This document shows positions 57,061 through 64,000 of a stretch of DNA of 64,000 bases, piece by piece (position 1 is the stretch's first letter; each line of letters begins with the position of its first letter). Below the pieces are notes generated by a model. It was not told the DNA's origin, ran no database searches, and saw only the letters and a list, made by a program, of their open reading frames with translations. The stretch is from Lichenicola cladoniae (GTDB taxonomy: Bacteria; Pseudomonadota; Alphaproteobacteria; Acetobacterales; Acetobacteraceae), in NCBI RefSeq assembly GCF_013201075.1, contig NZ_CP053708.1, forward strand, positions 1,615,501 through 1,679,500, written 5' to 3'. The position numbers and the translations under genes are program-made.

Positions 57061-58266
57061 ATGGCGTCCGACTGGTCCGCGATCATGGGCGACCCGCGTC
57101 GCTTCGACGTGGCGATCCTCGGCGCCGGTGCTGCCGGGCTGATGGCGGCGATCGCGGCCGGGCGCCGGGGCCGCAGCGTGCTGCTGCTCGACCATGCCGA
57201 GGAGCCGGGCGCCAAGATCGTGATTTCCGGCGGCGGGCGCTGCAACTTCACCAACCGCGACTGCAAGCCGGATCGCTTCCAGTCGCAGAACCCGCATTTC
57301 GCCCGCTCGGCCCTGGCCCGCTACACCAGCGCCGACTTCCTCGCCCTGGTCGAGAAGCACAAGATCGTCTGGCACGAGAAAACCCTCGGCCAGCTGTTCT
57401 GCGACGGCTCGGCCCGGCAGATCGTGGCCATGCTGCTGGCCGAGTGCGAGGCGGCCGGCGTCACGCTCCGCACCGGGCAGCGCATCACCGACATCAGCCG
57501 TCCCGACCGGTTCCGCCTGATGACCGACGAGGGCGCGGTCGAGGCCGACAGCCTGATCGTCGCCACCGGTGGCCTGTCGATCCCCAAGATGGGCGCCACC
57601 GGCTTCGCCTACGACATCGCGCGCCGCTTCGACGTGCCGATCGTGCCGACCATGCCCGCCCTGGTGCCGTTCACCTTCGGCGACGAGCAGCCGGCGATGC
57701 GCACGCTGGCCGGCGTGTCGCTGGAGGTCATGGCGCGCTGCGGCGGCGCCTCGTTCCGCGAGGCGATGCTGTTCACCCACCGCGGCCTGTCCGGCCCGTC
57801 GATGCTGCAGGTGTCGTCGTACTGGCGCGAGGACCAGCAGATCCATGTCGATCTGGCCCCCGGCCAGGATCTCGCGGCGTTGTTCCGGCAGCGGCGGCAG
57901 ACCCGCGGCAAGGCCGAGCTGCAGACCATCCTCGGCGAGTTCATGCCGCTCCGGCTGGCCCAGGCGGTGACGCTGGAGCAGGGCGCGTCCGGCCCGTTCG
58001 GCGGCCTGAACCAGGTGACGCTGAACGCGGTGATCGAGCGGCTGAAGGACTGGCGCCTGAGCCCGACCGGCACCGAGGGCTATGCCAAGGCCGAGGTCAC
58101 CGGCGGCGGCATCGACACCAAGGCGCTGTCCTCGAAAACCATGGCGGTGACCGCCGTGCCCGGCCTGTTCTTCATCGGCGAGGCGGTGGACGTGACCGGC
58201 TGGCTCGGCGGCTACAACTTCCAGTGGGCCTGGTCGAGCGGCTGGGCCGCCGGCATGGCTGCCTGA
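57061..58266 (+). CDS. BaiN/HI0933-like flavoprotein (NAD(P)/FAD oxidoreductase)
   Basis: A 401-aa FAD protein of the HI0933/BaiN family. The dinucleotide motif is AILGAGAAGLMAAIAAGRRG, and the family box GAKIVISGGGRCNFTN follows. The C-terminal AVTAVPGLFFIGEAVDVTGWLGGYNFQWAWSSG is diagnostic. The biological reaction is unknown for most members. It converges on the tesB gene with only 13 bp between them. Confidence 0.9.
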   Translation: MASDWSAIMGDPRRFDVAILGAGAAGLMAAIAAGRRGRSVLLLDHAEEPGAKIVISGGGRCNFTNRDCKPDRFQSQNPHFARSALARYTSADFLALVEKHKIVWHEKTLGQLFCDGSARQIVAMLLAECEAAGVTLRTGQRITDISRPDRFRLMTDEGAVEADSLIVATGGLSIPKMGATGFAYDIARRFDVPIVPTMPALVPFTFGDEQPAMRTLAGVSLEVMARCGGASFREAMLFTHRGLSGPSMLQVSSYWREDQQIHVDLAPGQDLAALFRQRRQTRGKAELQTILGEFMPLRLAQAVTLEQGASGPFGGLNQVTLNAVIERLKDWRLSPTGTEGYAKAEVTGGGIDTKALSSKTMAVTAVPGLFFIGEAVDVTGWLGGYNFQWAWSSGWAAGMAA

Positions 58267-58279
58267 CGCGCCCGCCGCA

Positions 58280-59188
58280 TCAGTCGATCTGCCGCTGCAG
58301 GGATTCCTGCGCCACCGTCGCCACCAGCCGGCCGCCTCGGTCGTAGATCAGCCCGCGTGAGAGCCCGGTCGCGCCGGATGCGGACGGGCTGTCGGTATCG
58401 AACAGCAGCCAGTCGCCGGTCAGCACCGGACGGTGGAACCACATCGCGTGGTCGATGCTGGCCATGAACAGGTGCGGGCCCGGCAGCGGAACCGTGTGCA
58501 TGACCAGCGCCGCACCGCTCAGCGAAAAGTCCGACATCCAGGCCAGGATCTGCAGATGCAGCGCCGGATCGGTGAGGCCCGCGGCGCTCGGCACCCTGAA
58601 CCAGGCCTGGCGGCGGTTCTGCTTCTGCCGGGTCAGCACCTGGTCCGGCCGCACCGGACGGACTTCCAGCGCCTGGTAGGCGCGCAGGCGCCGGCTGAGG
58701 ATCTCGCCGATGACCGGCTCCGCGCCCCGGGCGATCTCGACCATGTCCGCGAGTGCGTCCGGCGGCGGCACGTCCGGCATCTCCGACTGGTGCTCCCAGC
58801 CGGGTTCGGTGGCGTGGAACGAGCATTCCATCTGGAAGATGGTCTCGCGTCCCCGCGCGGTCTCCTGCGTGCCTGTGACGCGGCGGGTGGAGAAGGAGCG
58901 GCCATCGCGGGTTCGCTCGACGACATATTCGGCCGGCAGGTCGCCGGCGCCCGGACGCAGGAAGTAGCCGTGCATCGAGTGGATCGGCCGGTTCTCGACC
59001 GTCGCCGTGGCGGCGGCGATCGACTGCCCCAGCACCTGTCCGCCGAACAGGCTCTTGTAGAAGTTGACCTGGTTGAACCGTCCGACGAACCGGTCCGGGC
59101 CGATCGGCGTCACCGCCACGATGGCGGGCACGTCGGCGCCGTCCCAGGTTTCGACGGCGGGCTTGGAGGAATCGGTGTGGCTGCTCAT
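58280..59188 (-). CDS. tesB: Acyl-CoA thioesterase II (TesB)
   Basis: A 302-aa double hot-dog thioesterase that hydrolyses acyl-CoA. Recognisable parts: FVGRFNQVNFYKSLFGGQVLGQS near the start, HSMHGYFLRPGAGDLPAEYVVERTRDGRSFSTRRV, and the C-terminal MASIDHAMWFHRP with the catalytic Asp region. ATG 59188 (MSSHTDS) is chosen over the upstream ATG 59218, where homology is lacking. Confidence 0.92.
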   Translation of the reverse strand: MSSHTDSSKPAVETWDGADVPAIVAVTPIGPDRFVGRFNQVNFYKSLFGGQVLGQSIAAATATVENRPIHSMHGYFLRPGAGDLPAEYVVERTRDGRSFSTRRVTGTQETARGRETIFQMECSFHATEPGWEHQSEMPDVPPPDALADMVEIARGAEPVIGEILSRRLRAYQALEVRPVRPDQVLTRQKQNRRQAWFRVPSAAGLTDPALHLQILAWMSDFSLSGAALVMHTVPLPGPHLFMASIDHAMWFHRPVLTGDWLLFDTDSPSASGATGLSRGLIYDRGGRLVATVAQESLQRQID

Positions 59189-59233
59189 CGTGCGACCGTG
59201 GCCGTCGGCGGCGCGCACCGCAACAACGACCGT

Positions 59234-60100
59234 CTATCTTTCGCTGGGGCCCGCATCGAGCAGCGCCAGGTCCTGTTGCGCCATGTCCGCCTCGTGGGTG
59301 TCCGGCGCCAGCGACACGATGCGGTCCCAGTCGGTCCGCGCCCCGTCCGCATCGCCGGCCCGCTCGCGCAGGATGCCGCGTTCGAGCAGCGCCGACGGCT
59401 CGTCCGGTGCCAGCCGGCAGGCCGTGTCGATGTCGGCTCTCGCCTCGCGCAGCCGCTCCAGCCGGCGGAACGCCGAGGCGCGGGTGACCAGTGCATCCCG
59501 GTCGGCCGGGCGGGTCGCCAGCACCTTCGACAGGTCGGTCACCGCGCCGGCGGGGTTGCCCGCCGCGACCAGGGCGCGCCCGCGATCGACAAGCAGCCCG
59601 AGATCGAGCGGGTCGAGCGCCACCGCCCGCCGGGCCGATGCCAGTGCGTCGGTCGGGTGGCCGGCCAGCAGCCAGGCCTGCATCGCCTGGTCGGCGAACT
59701 GCGCCCGGTGCGCGGCGGGAGAACTGCCGCGTTGGGACAGCGTATCCAGCGAGCCGGCGCCGCCCACCGTATCGCCGAGCGCGATGTCGGACAGTGCCGC
59801 GCATTGAGCTGCGTCGTCGCCACCGCCATGTTTGGCCCAGTCACGGGCGGCGTCGGCGGCGGTTTCCGGATCGGAGGCGAGCAGGACGAGGCAGGCGTTC
59901 GTTTCCGCCACGGGCTTGCGGCTCGCGAGACGGGTCTGCCGAACCGGGGGAGCCTCGAGCCGGGCGAGGCGTTGCAGCCGCGACGCCGGCGCGGGGCGGG
60001 GTTCGGCGGCGTGTGCCACGGTCCACAACATGTCCGCGCTGCCGCTGGCGATCGCGACGATCAGGAGTGCCGACAGGTGAAGACTGGTTTTGATGACCAT
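59234..60100 (-). CDS. Exported TPR-repeat protein
   Basis: A 288-aa protein with an N-terminal signal or anchor (LHLSALLIVAIASGSADMLWTVAHAAE) and at least three tetratricopeptide units in the second half (AWLLAGHPTDALASARRAVALDP, AAGNPAGAVTDLSKVLATRPADRDAL and LREARADIDTACRLAPDEPSALLERGI). It probably acts as a periplasmic scaffold; the partner is unknown. ATG 60100 is chosen because it gives the better signal peptide. Confidence 0.82.
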   Translation of the reverse strand: MVIKTSLHLSALLIVAIASGSADMLWTVAHAAEPRPAPASRLQRLARLEAPPVRQTRLASRKPVAETNACLVLLASDPETAADAARDWAKHGGGDDAAQCAALSDIALGDTVGGAGSLDTLSQRGSSPAAHRAQFADQAMQAWLLAGHPTDALASARRAVALDPLDLGLLVDRGRALVAAGNPAGAVTDLSKVLATRPADRDALVTRASAFRRLERLREARADIDTACRLAPDEPSALLERGILRERAGDADGARTDWDRIVSLAPDTHEADMAQQDLALLDAGPSER

Positions 60101-60198
60101 GGCGATCGTTTCACCTTGCGCCACGCACGCGTTGCACGGTCAAGCCAAACCGGGTCCGGTGCCGGGATGGTGATATGCGCCGAAGGGCGGCTGCGCGC

Positions 60199-61080
60199 AT
60201 GAGCACGCCAGCCGACCGCCATCTGCTGATCTTCGGCCTCGGCTATTCCGCCCTGGAAGTGGCCAGGCTGGCGGTCAAGGCGGGCTATCGCGTGACCGGA
60301 ACGACCCGGCGTCCCGACCTGCAGGCCCCCGCCGGCGTGGCGCTGGTGCGGCCGGAGTCGGCGCTGGATCTGCTCGACGGCGTGACCCACCTGCTGGCCG
60401 GCGCCCCGCCCGGCGCGGACGGCGACCCGATCCTGGCGCTGCTCGCGCCCCACCTCGATGCGTGCCGGCCCGGCTGGATCGGCTATTTCTCGACCACCGG
60501 CGTCTATGGCGATCGCCAGGGCGGCTGGGTCGACGAGAACACCGAACCCGCGCCGACCGGACCGCGCGGCACCCGCCGCCTGGAAGCCGAACTGGCATGG
60601 GAAAAGTTCGCCCGCCGCACCGGCGCGCGGCTCGACCTGCTGCGCATCGCCGGGATCTACGGCCCCGGCCGCAGCGCATTCGACAGCCTGCGCGCGGGAA
60701 CGGCACGGCGCGTGGATGCGCCGGGACACGCGTTCGGACGCATCCACCGCGACGACATCGCGGGGGCGACGCTGGCCGCCATGCACACGGATGCCGGCCG
60801 GGACGAACACGGGCGCCGAGTGCTGAACCTCAGCGACGACCTGCCGGAGGAGAGCGCGGTGGTGACCGCGGCGGCAGCCCGGATGCTCGGGATGGAGCCG
60901 CCGGTGGCGGTGCCTCTGGAAGAGGCGCTGGCGGGGATGAGCGAGATGGGGCGGAGCTTTTGGGCGGAGAACCGGAAGGTGGCTAGCCGGATGACGCAGG
61001 AGTGGCTTGGGCGGGAGTGGTCGTATCCGAGGTTTCGGGAGGGGCTCACCGCCATCCGCATGACCGAAGCAGAGATGTAA
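60199..61080 (+). CDS. NAD-dependent epimerase/dehydratase-like protein (YeeZ-like)
   Basis: A 293-aa atypical short-chain dehydrogenase/epimerase. The Rossmann motif is degenerate (IFGLGYSALEVARLAVKAGYRVTGTTRRP), and the active-site region YFSTTGVYGDRQGGWVDE and RIAGIYGPGRSAFDSLRAG resemble the E. coli YeeZ group. The substrate is unknown. It is the last backbone gene before the AT-richer region. Confidence 0.85.
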   Translation: MSTPADRHLLIFGLGYSALEVARLAVKAGYRVTGTTRRPDLQAPAGVALVRPESALDLLDGVTHLLAGAPPGADGDPILALLAPHLDACRPGWIGYFSTTGVYGDRQGGWVDENTEPAPTGPRGTRRLEAELAWEKFARRTGARLDLLRIAGIYGPGRSAFDSLRAGTARRVDAPGHAFGRIHRDDIAGATLAAMHTDAGRDEHGRRVLNLSDDLPEESAVVTAAAARMLGMEPPVAVPLEEALAGMSEMGRSFWAENRKVASRMTQEWLGREWSYPRFREGLTAIRMTEAEM

Positions 61081-61419
61081 GGGCTACTGCTAAAAAGATC
61101 TGAACTGGATATGTAGTTCGGAAAGAAAAGCGCACTGGTGGCTAAGCACGGTGATTAAACCTTCAGTCGCGACGGGCAGCTTTTTGTTCGCGGACATGAC
61201 CAGGAGTCGGGTTGTAGAGTGAGCGAATACTGAAGCCTAAAAAACAAGTAAGCAAGGCATTAACGACGAGACAATTGATAATAGATCCTGTGAAATAAGT
61301 ATCTTTCGATGCCGTCGGGGAAAGCCGAAGAGACAACCCTTTACAAAATTCCGGTCTAGATCCGGAGCCTATTGCGTCGGATGGGACTACCTTCCCGTGG
61401 TATATGATAATTCAGGATT
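61081..61419. other. AT-richer non-coding stretch at island edge
   Basis: No ORF with a usable ribosome-binding site, tRNA or clear repeat was found. Composition changes visibly just after the epimerase stop, marking the left edge of an acquired segment. A structured RNA belonging to the reverse transcriptase system cannot be excluded. Confidence 0.5.
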
Positions 61420-61722
61420 TCAAAGCGCTGGCTGCAATCGCATCGCCCTGGCCGGTTGTCGTGAAGCCAGAAAACAGCAGTTATCTCTGCTTCGCAACGG
61501 GTAAAACCGAAAGAAAATTAAATGATCGATGCCGACCGTCGAATCAATGTCGCCGGGAAAAAATGAAATGACCCGCGTCGGCAATTCCCGCCGCATCTCC
61601 ACATAATCTACAATCAGGTGTTCAATTGCTGCAAGTCGCGGCTGAGGATGACCAAGATGGAGGGGAGACTCACTCCGAGCAATATCGAAGCAGGGCTTAA
61701 CAATCATCTTGCCTCGCTTCAT
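61420..61722 (-). CDS. Small unknown ORF downstream of reverse transcriptase
   Basis: A 100-codon frame starting MKRGKMIVKPCFDIARSE. AGAAGG lies about 5 bp before the ATG, a good ribosome-binding site, and the gene is on the same strand 78 bp after the reverse transcriptase stop. No domain is recognised; it is not hydrophobic and has three cysteines. It may be an accessory protein of the reverse transcriptase, or a remnant. Confidence 0.45.
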   Translation of the reverse strand: MKRGKMIVKPCFDIARSESPLHLGHPQPRLAAIEHLIVDYVEMRRELPTRVISFFPGDIDSTVGIDHLIFFRFYPLRSRDNCCFLASRQPARAMRLQPAL

Positions 61723-61800
61723 CGTTACCTTCTAGACTAGAAAAAAATAGAGAAACACTCATAATCTATTAAACAGGAACGGCCCTGGAGTAAGATATAT

Positions 61801-63603
61801 TTAGATGCTAAGCCGCTTCGCAATATCTGAATAATAAGCATCTTTCCAAGCTAGCACGTGATTGTTCTTCAACGTTGCAATCTGCGTGGGAGGAACCGCT
61901 TTATTTTTGAGAGCTGAAAGAAGACACAAAAATTTCGGATGAGTAATGCCGGTTCCACGTGAGGGATTGGTCGCTTTCAGGCTGTCATACATGGAGTTAA
62001 AGACGTTTGGGTCGTTGGCCAATGCATCATGAAATCTGCTAACGTCCCTTACCCCATGATTTACAGCCTGATTTATAAGTGTGTAATAGCTAGATTTCTC
62101 CGCGATATCTGCAAACAGGGGTGAGAATGACCCTACGAGCCTGCCCATGCGCTCATGAGAAGCCCATAAAGCCTGAGTGGCTTGTATCGTATCTAGCAGG
62201 GCTTGCGTCGTATCGTATTTAGATTGCAGCCACATCTTACAGTAAAGGCCAAAGTATGTTTGAACATCGCACGCCGCTTGGACGCGCATGATATGATCAT
62301 GGCGCTTTCCTTTTCTGGGAACAAGTGCTTCGAGCAGATAGTTGACGAGATCTACCCGTCCGGCATCATCGACAAGTAGCGGTGACCTAGCACACTCCGC
62401 AGCCATCTTTGCCAAAGAAATAGAGAAGTCAGACCGCATTATGTAGCTACATACATTTTCTCTTACTGAGGGGCGGTTAAGAAAGACCCTTTTCAAATCT
62501 TCAGTATCGAGTATTGCTCCTGTTTTTGCAGCAAGATTTATCCATCGCTTTAAGACCTTGTCTCCGTTGCCATGATCGAAAGACTTTTTTGCAAGTCCGG
62601 ACGATACGGCCTTTTCGATGCGGGCAACCTCGACGGTGATCTGTTTTCCGCTCGCGACCTTTAAAGCAATGTTTTCAGTAAGCTTATCAAGTTGAGAATT
62701 CTGAAATATTCGAAAGTGTTTTGCGGCAGCATCTTTGCGTAGAATCAGTGTTTTTCCACTGTTTAGCCGAACCTGTTTTGTTTGTAGAACTAGGTCCATC
62801 GCTTTGAGAACTTGTTTGGCGTCGGAGATCCTGTCGACACCCACGTCGATATCATCCATAAATCTAACGAAATCCCGGTTGGGGTCGCTGGCTAGAAATT
62901 TATCGAGCTCATAAAGAAAACAGTGCGCGAGCAAGCGGGGCGCATCAAGGTTCATTTGTGGCAGTCCGATTTCAACACGAGGCATATAATCAGGCTGCCA
63001 AAGAAGGCTGCTCAGCACATGAATAAGCATGTCTAAAACACACTCTTCGACCCCTGAAATCGCCGATATCACGTTTCGAAGGTGGGTATAAGAGATGGAA
63101 TCATAGTAATTTGATATGTCGGTGACGACTATATAGTTCCGATTTGCAGAGAAGTTGAACAACTCCCGTTGAAAATTTAGCCAGGCAGGGATTGAACCAT
63201 ATTGGCTCTTCTGTATTGAGAATTTATGGTTCTTGGGCTCAAAGAAAGCGCATTTCGTTGGCTCTTTTCCTTTTACCTCGGTGTATAGCGCATCAGATAA
63301 ACACTGTAAAACGATGGCATCTTTAACAGAGGGGATAACCAGCTGCCGGCAAAGCCCCTTGCTCTTCTCGACTAGTATTCGTTGAGCACGTTCTGGAACA
63401 TAGTCACCGGCTAAGATCAAACGTGAAAGCTTCTGGCACTCGGCCTTCCTTGCAACGTGAAAGTCGAGGTGTTCAATTCCGTCATTTAAAAACTGCTGTC
63501 GCATATATACTCGGACTTTGGTTGTCCAAATCTTTTCCAGATTTGACGGAGAAAATATTGTTCTCAGCGGGGCCGAGCGGGTATCAAAGTTTGGAGACTT
63601 CAT
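61801..63603 (-). CDS. Stand-alone reverse transcriptase (Abi/unknown-group type, putative phage defence)
   Basis: A 600-aa RNA-directed DNA polymerase. Motifs: RQLVIPSVKDAIVLQ (86-100), motif A YIVVTDISNYYDSI with Asp162 and Asp168, motif B-like VEIGLPQMNLDAPRLLAH (from 210), motif C FMDD (248-251, in place of the common YADD), and a motif D-like NSGKTLIL. A C-terminal helical half of about 300 residues follows. There is no maturase, HNH or integrase domain and no group II intron or retron structure was recognised. It therefore resembles the Abi-like and unknown-group reverse transcriptases tied to phage defence. Base composition is clearly AT-richer than the neighbours. The exact group needs a profile search. 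Confidence 0.85.
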   Translation of the reverse strand: MKSPNFDTRSAPLRTIFSPSNLEKIWTTKVRVYMRQQFLNDGIEHLDFHVARKAECQKLSRLILAGDYVPERAQRILVEKSKGLCRQLVIPSVKDAIVLQCLSDALYTEVKGKEPTKCAFFEPKNHKFSIQKSQYGSIPAWLNFQRELFNFSANRNYIVVTDISNYYDSISYTHLRNVISAISGVEECVLDMLIHVLSSLLWQPDYMPRVEIGLPQMNLDAPRLLAHCFLYELDKFLASDPNRDFVRFMDDIDVGVDRISDAKQVLKAMDLVLQTKQVRLNSGKTLILRKDAAAKHFRIFQNSQLDKLTENIALKVASGKQITVEVARIEKAVSSGLAKKSFDHGNGDKVLKRWINLAAKTGAILDTEDLKRVFLNRPSVRENVCSYIMRSDFSISLAKMAAECARSPLLVDDAGRVDLVNYLLEALVPRKGKRHDHIMRVQAACDVQTYFGLYCKMWLQSKYDTTQALLDTIQATQALWASHERMGRLVGSFSPLFADIAEKSSYYTLINQAVNHGVRDVSRFHDALANDPNVFNSMYDSLKATNPSRGTGITHPKFLCLLSALKNKAVPPTQIATLKNNHVLAWKDAYYSDIAKRLSI

Positions 63604-63678
63604 GTTAAGCAGCGGCCCATTAGTTACGTAGTATGAGTAGGTTAGAGGGAGTCTTCCTGCGTGATCGGGGTTCTACCC

Positions 63679-63843
63679 TCAGCAGTCATAAAGCCTGGTA
63701 AAAGACGGACCACGGTAGCCAACGAATTTCTGCATGTCTTGCAATCGGTCCCCGTTTTGACGACATGAAAAAATGTCGCTCGTATCAGTATGTCCAAAAT
63801 TCGTCGCATTAGCCAATGCCAGCGGCGTATTTCCAACGAACAT
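63679..63843 (-). CDS. 54-codon ORF with one ankyrin-like repeat, upstream of reverse transcriptase
   Basis: Translating the minus strand from ATG 63843 gives MFVGNTPLALANATNFGHTD and a tail ending TRLYDC before TGA. GNTPLALA....FGHTD fits the ankyrin repeat consensus G-TPLHLAA---GH-D. GGAGG lies 7 bp before the ATG, an excellent ribosome-binding site, and a stop codon directly precedes it. It ends 75 bp before the reverse transcriptase start on the same strand. It could be a tiny accessory protein or the remnant of a larger ankyrin protein. Confidence 0.45.
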   Translation of the reverse strand: MFVGNTPLALANATNFGHTDTSDIFSCRQNGDRLQDMQKFVGYRGPSFTRLYDC

Positions 63844-64000
63844 TTAACTGCCTCCGGTCCAATCTGCCGACGGCGTCGTGCGGCTAGTGCTGCCCCGCCG
63901 CGGCCGGAACGGTGGCCCGTCATTCTTATTCCCGGGGATGGCTTGATCGAGATAGTGTACATCCGCTGTGCCGCTTACGGATTGGACGGAAAGGCACCGC
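63844..64000. other. Right window edge, no gene assigned
   Basis: The sequence returns to GC-rich composition at about 63.87 kb. A promoter for the minus-strand reverse transcriptase unit may lie here, but no convincing -35/-10 pair was identified. Confidence 0.4.

Noticed and set aside
61801-63603. Group II intron or retron as the source of the reverse transcriptase
   Set aside because: No maturase or endonuclease domain, no intron domain V-like hairpin recognised downstream, and motif C is FMDD rather than the usual YADD.
63642-63962. 106-codon minus-strand frame overlapping the ankyrin-like mini-ORF
   Set aside because: Arg-rich translation with no domain; the alternative frame has the better ribosome-binding site and a repeat match.

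Overview
This window is GC-rich alphaproteobacterial chromosome. The tolC-popZ-valS order, the DUF2497/PopZ protein, the nusB-thiL pair, an aldehyde oxidoreductase of the PaoABC type and an oxidative pentose/hexose cluster suggest Rhodospirillales/Acetobacteraceae; the genus cannot be told from the sequence. About 47 protein genes, one tRNA-Cys and several hairpins and operators are supported. Most of the window is ordinary chromosome. The exception is an AT-richer patch near the right edge (about 61.1-63.85 kb) that carries a reverse transcriptase.

Layout. 0-1.9 kb: nrdR (partial), nusB and thiL. 2.3-4.3 kb: a three-gene HpxXYZ/AtzGE-type amidase operon. 4.5-5.4 kb: a lipoprotein gene broken by an amber codon, then two small hypothetical genes. 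5.46 kb: tRNA-Cys. 5.6-13.1 kb: Pcm-like methyltransferase, tolC, popZ, valS and ilvD. 13.1-21.7 kb: exported proteins, namely a Tat phospholipase C behind a Pho box, a Tat metallophosphoesterase, a GH52 beta-xylosidase and an M61 peptidase, plus a four-repeat membrane protein. 21.8-25.8 kb: paoABC molybdenum aldehyde oxidoreductase. 25.9-30.4 kb: five tightly spaced genes (two unknown membrane-anchored proteins, a membrane-anchored ClpB-like AAA+ ATPase, an M48 membrane protease and an FKBP) that look like a membrane-protein quality-control operon.

30.4-46.2 kb: a sugar regulon. An AraFGH-type importer, mutarotase, Gfo/Idh sugar dehydrogenase and IlvD/Edd dehydratase appear to form a common upper pathway for L-arabinose and D-galactose, which share C2-C4 stereochemistry. 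Two lower branches follow: DgoK/DgoA giving pyruvate plus glyceraldehyde-3-phosphate, and AraD1 plus an aldehyde dehydrogenase giving 2-oxoglutarate. A FadR-type regulator lies in the middle. A shared TTGTC-N-GA motif lies in front of four of the transcription units.

46.2-61.1 kb: a fused 5-oxoprolinase/hydantoinase, a glycosyltransferase, an ABC exporter, a second GntR regulator, minCDE, a glutathione transferase, a BaiN-like flavoprotein, TesB, a TPR protein and a sugar-epimerase-like protein. 61.1-64 kb: a 600-residue stand-alone reverse transcriptase with an FMDD active site. It is flanked by a 54-codon ORF with an ankyrin-like repeat upstream and a 100-codon unknown ORF downstream, both on the same strand and both with good ribosome-binding sites. 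This is the best candidate for an undescribed system, probably phage defence.
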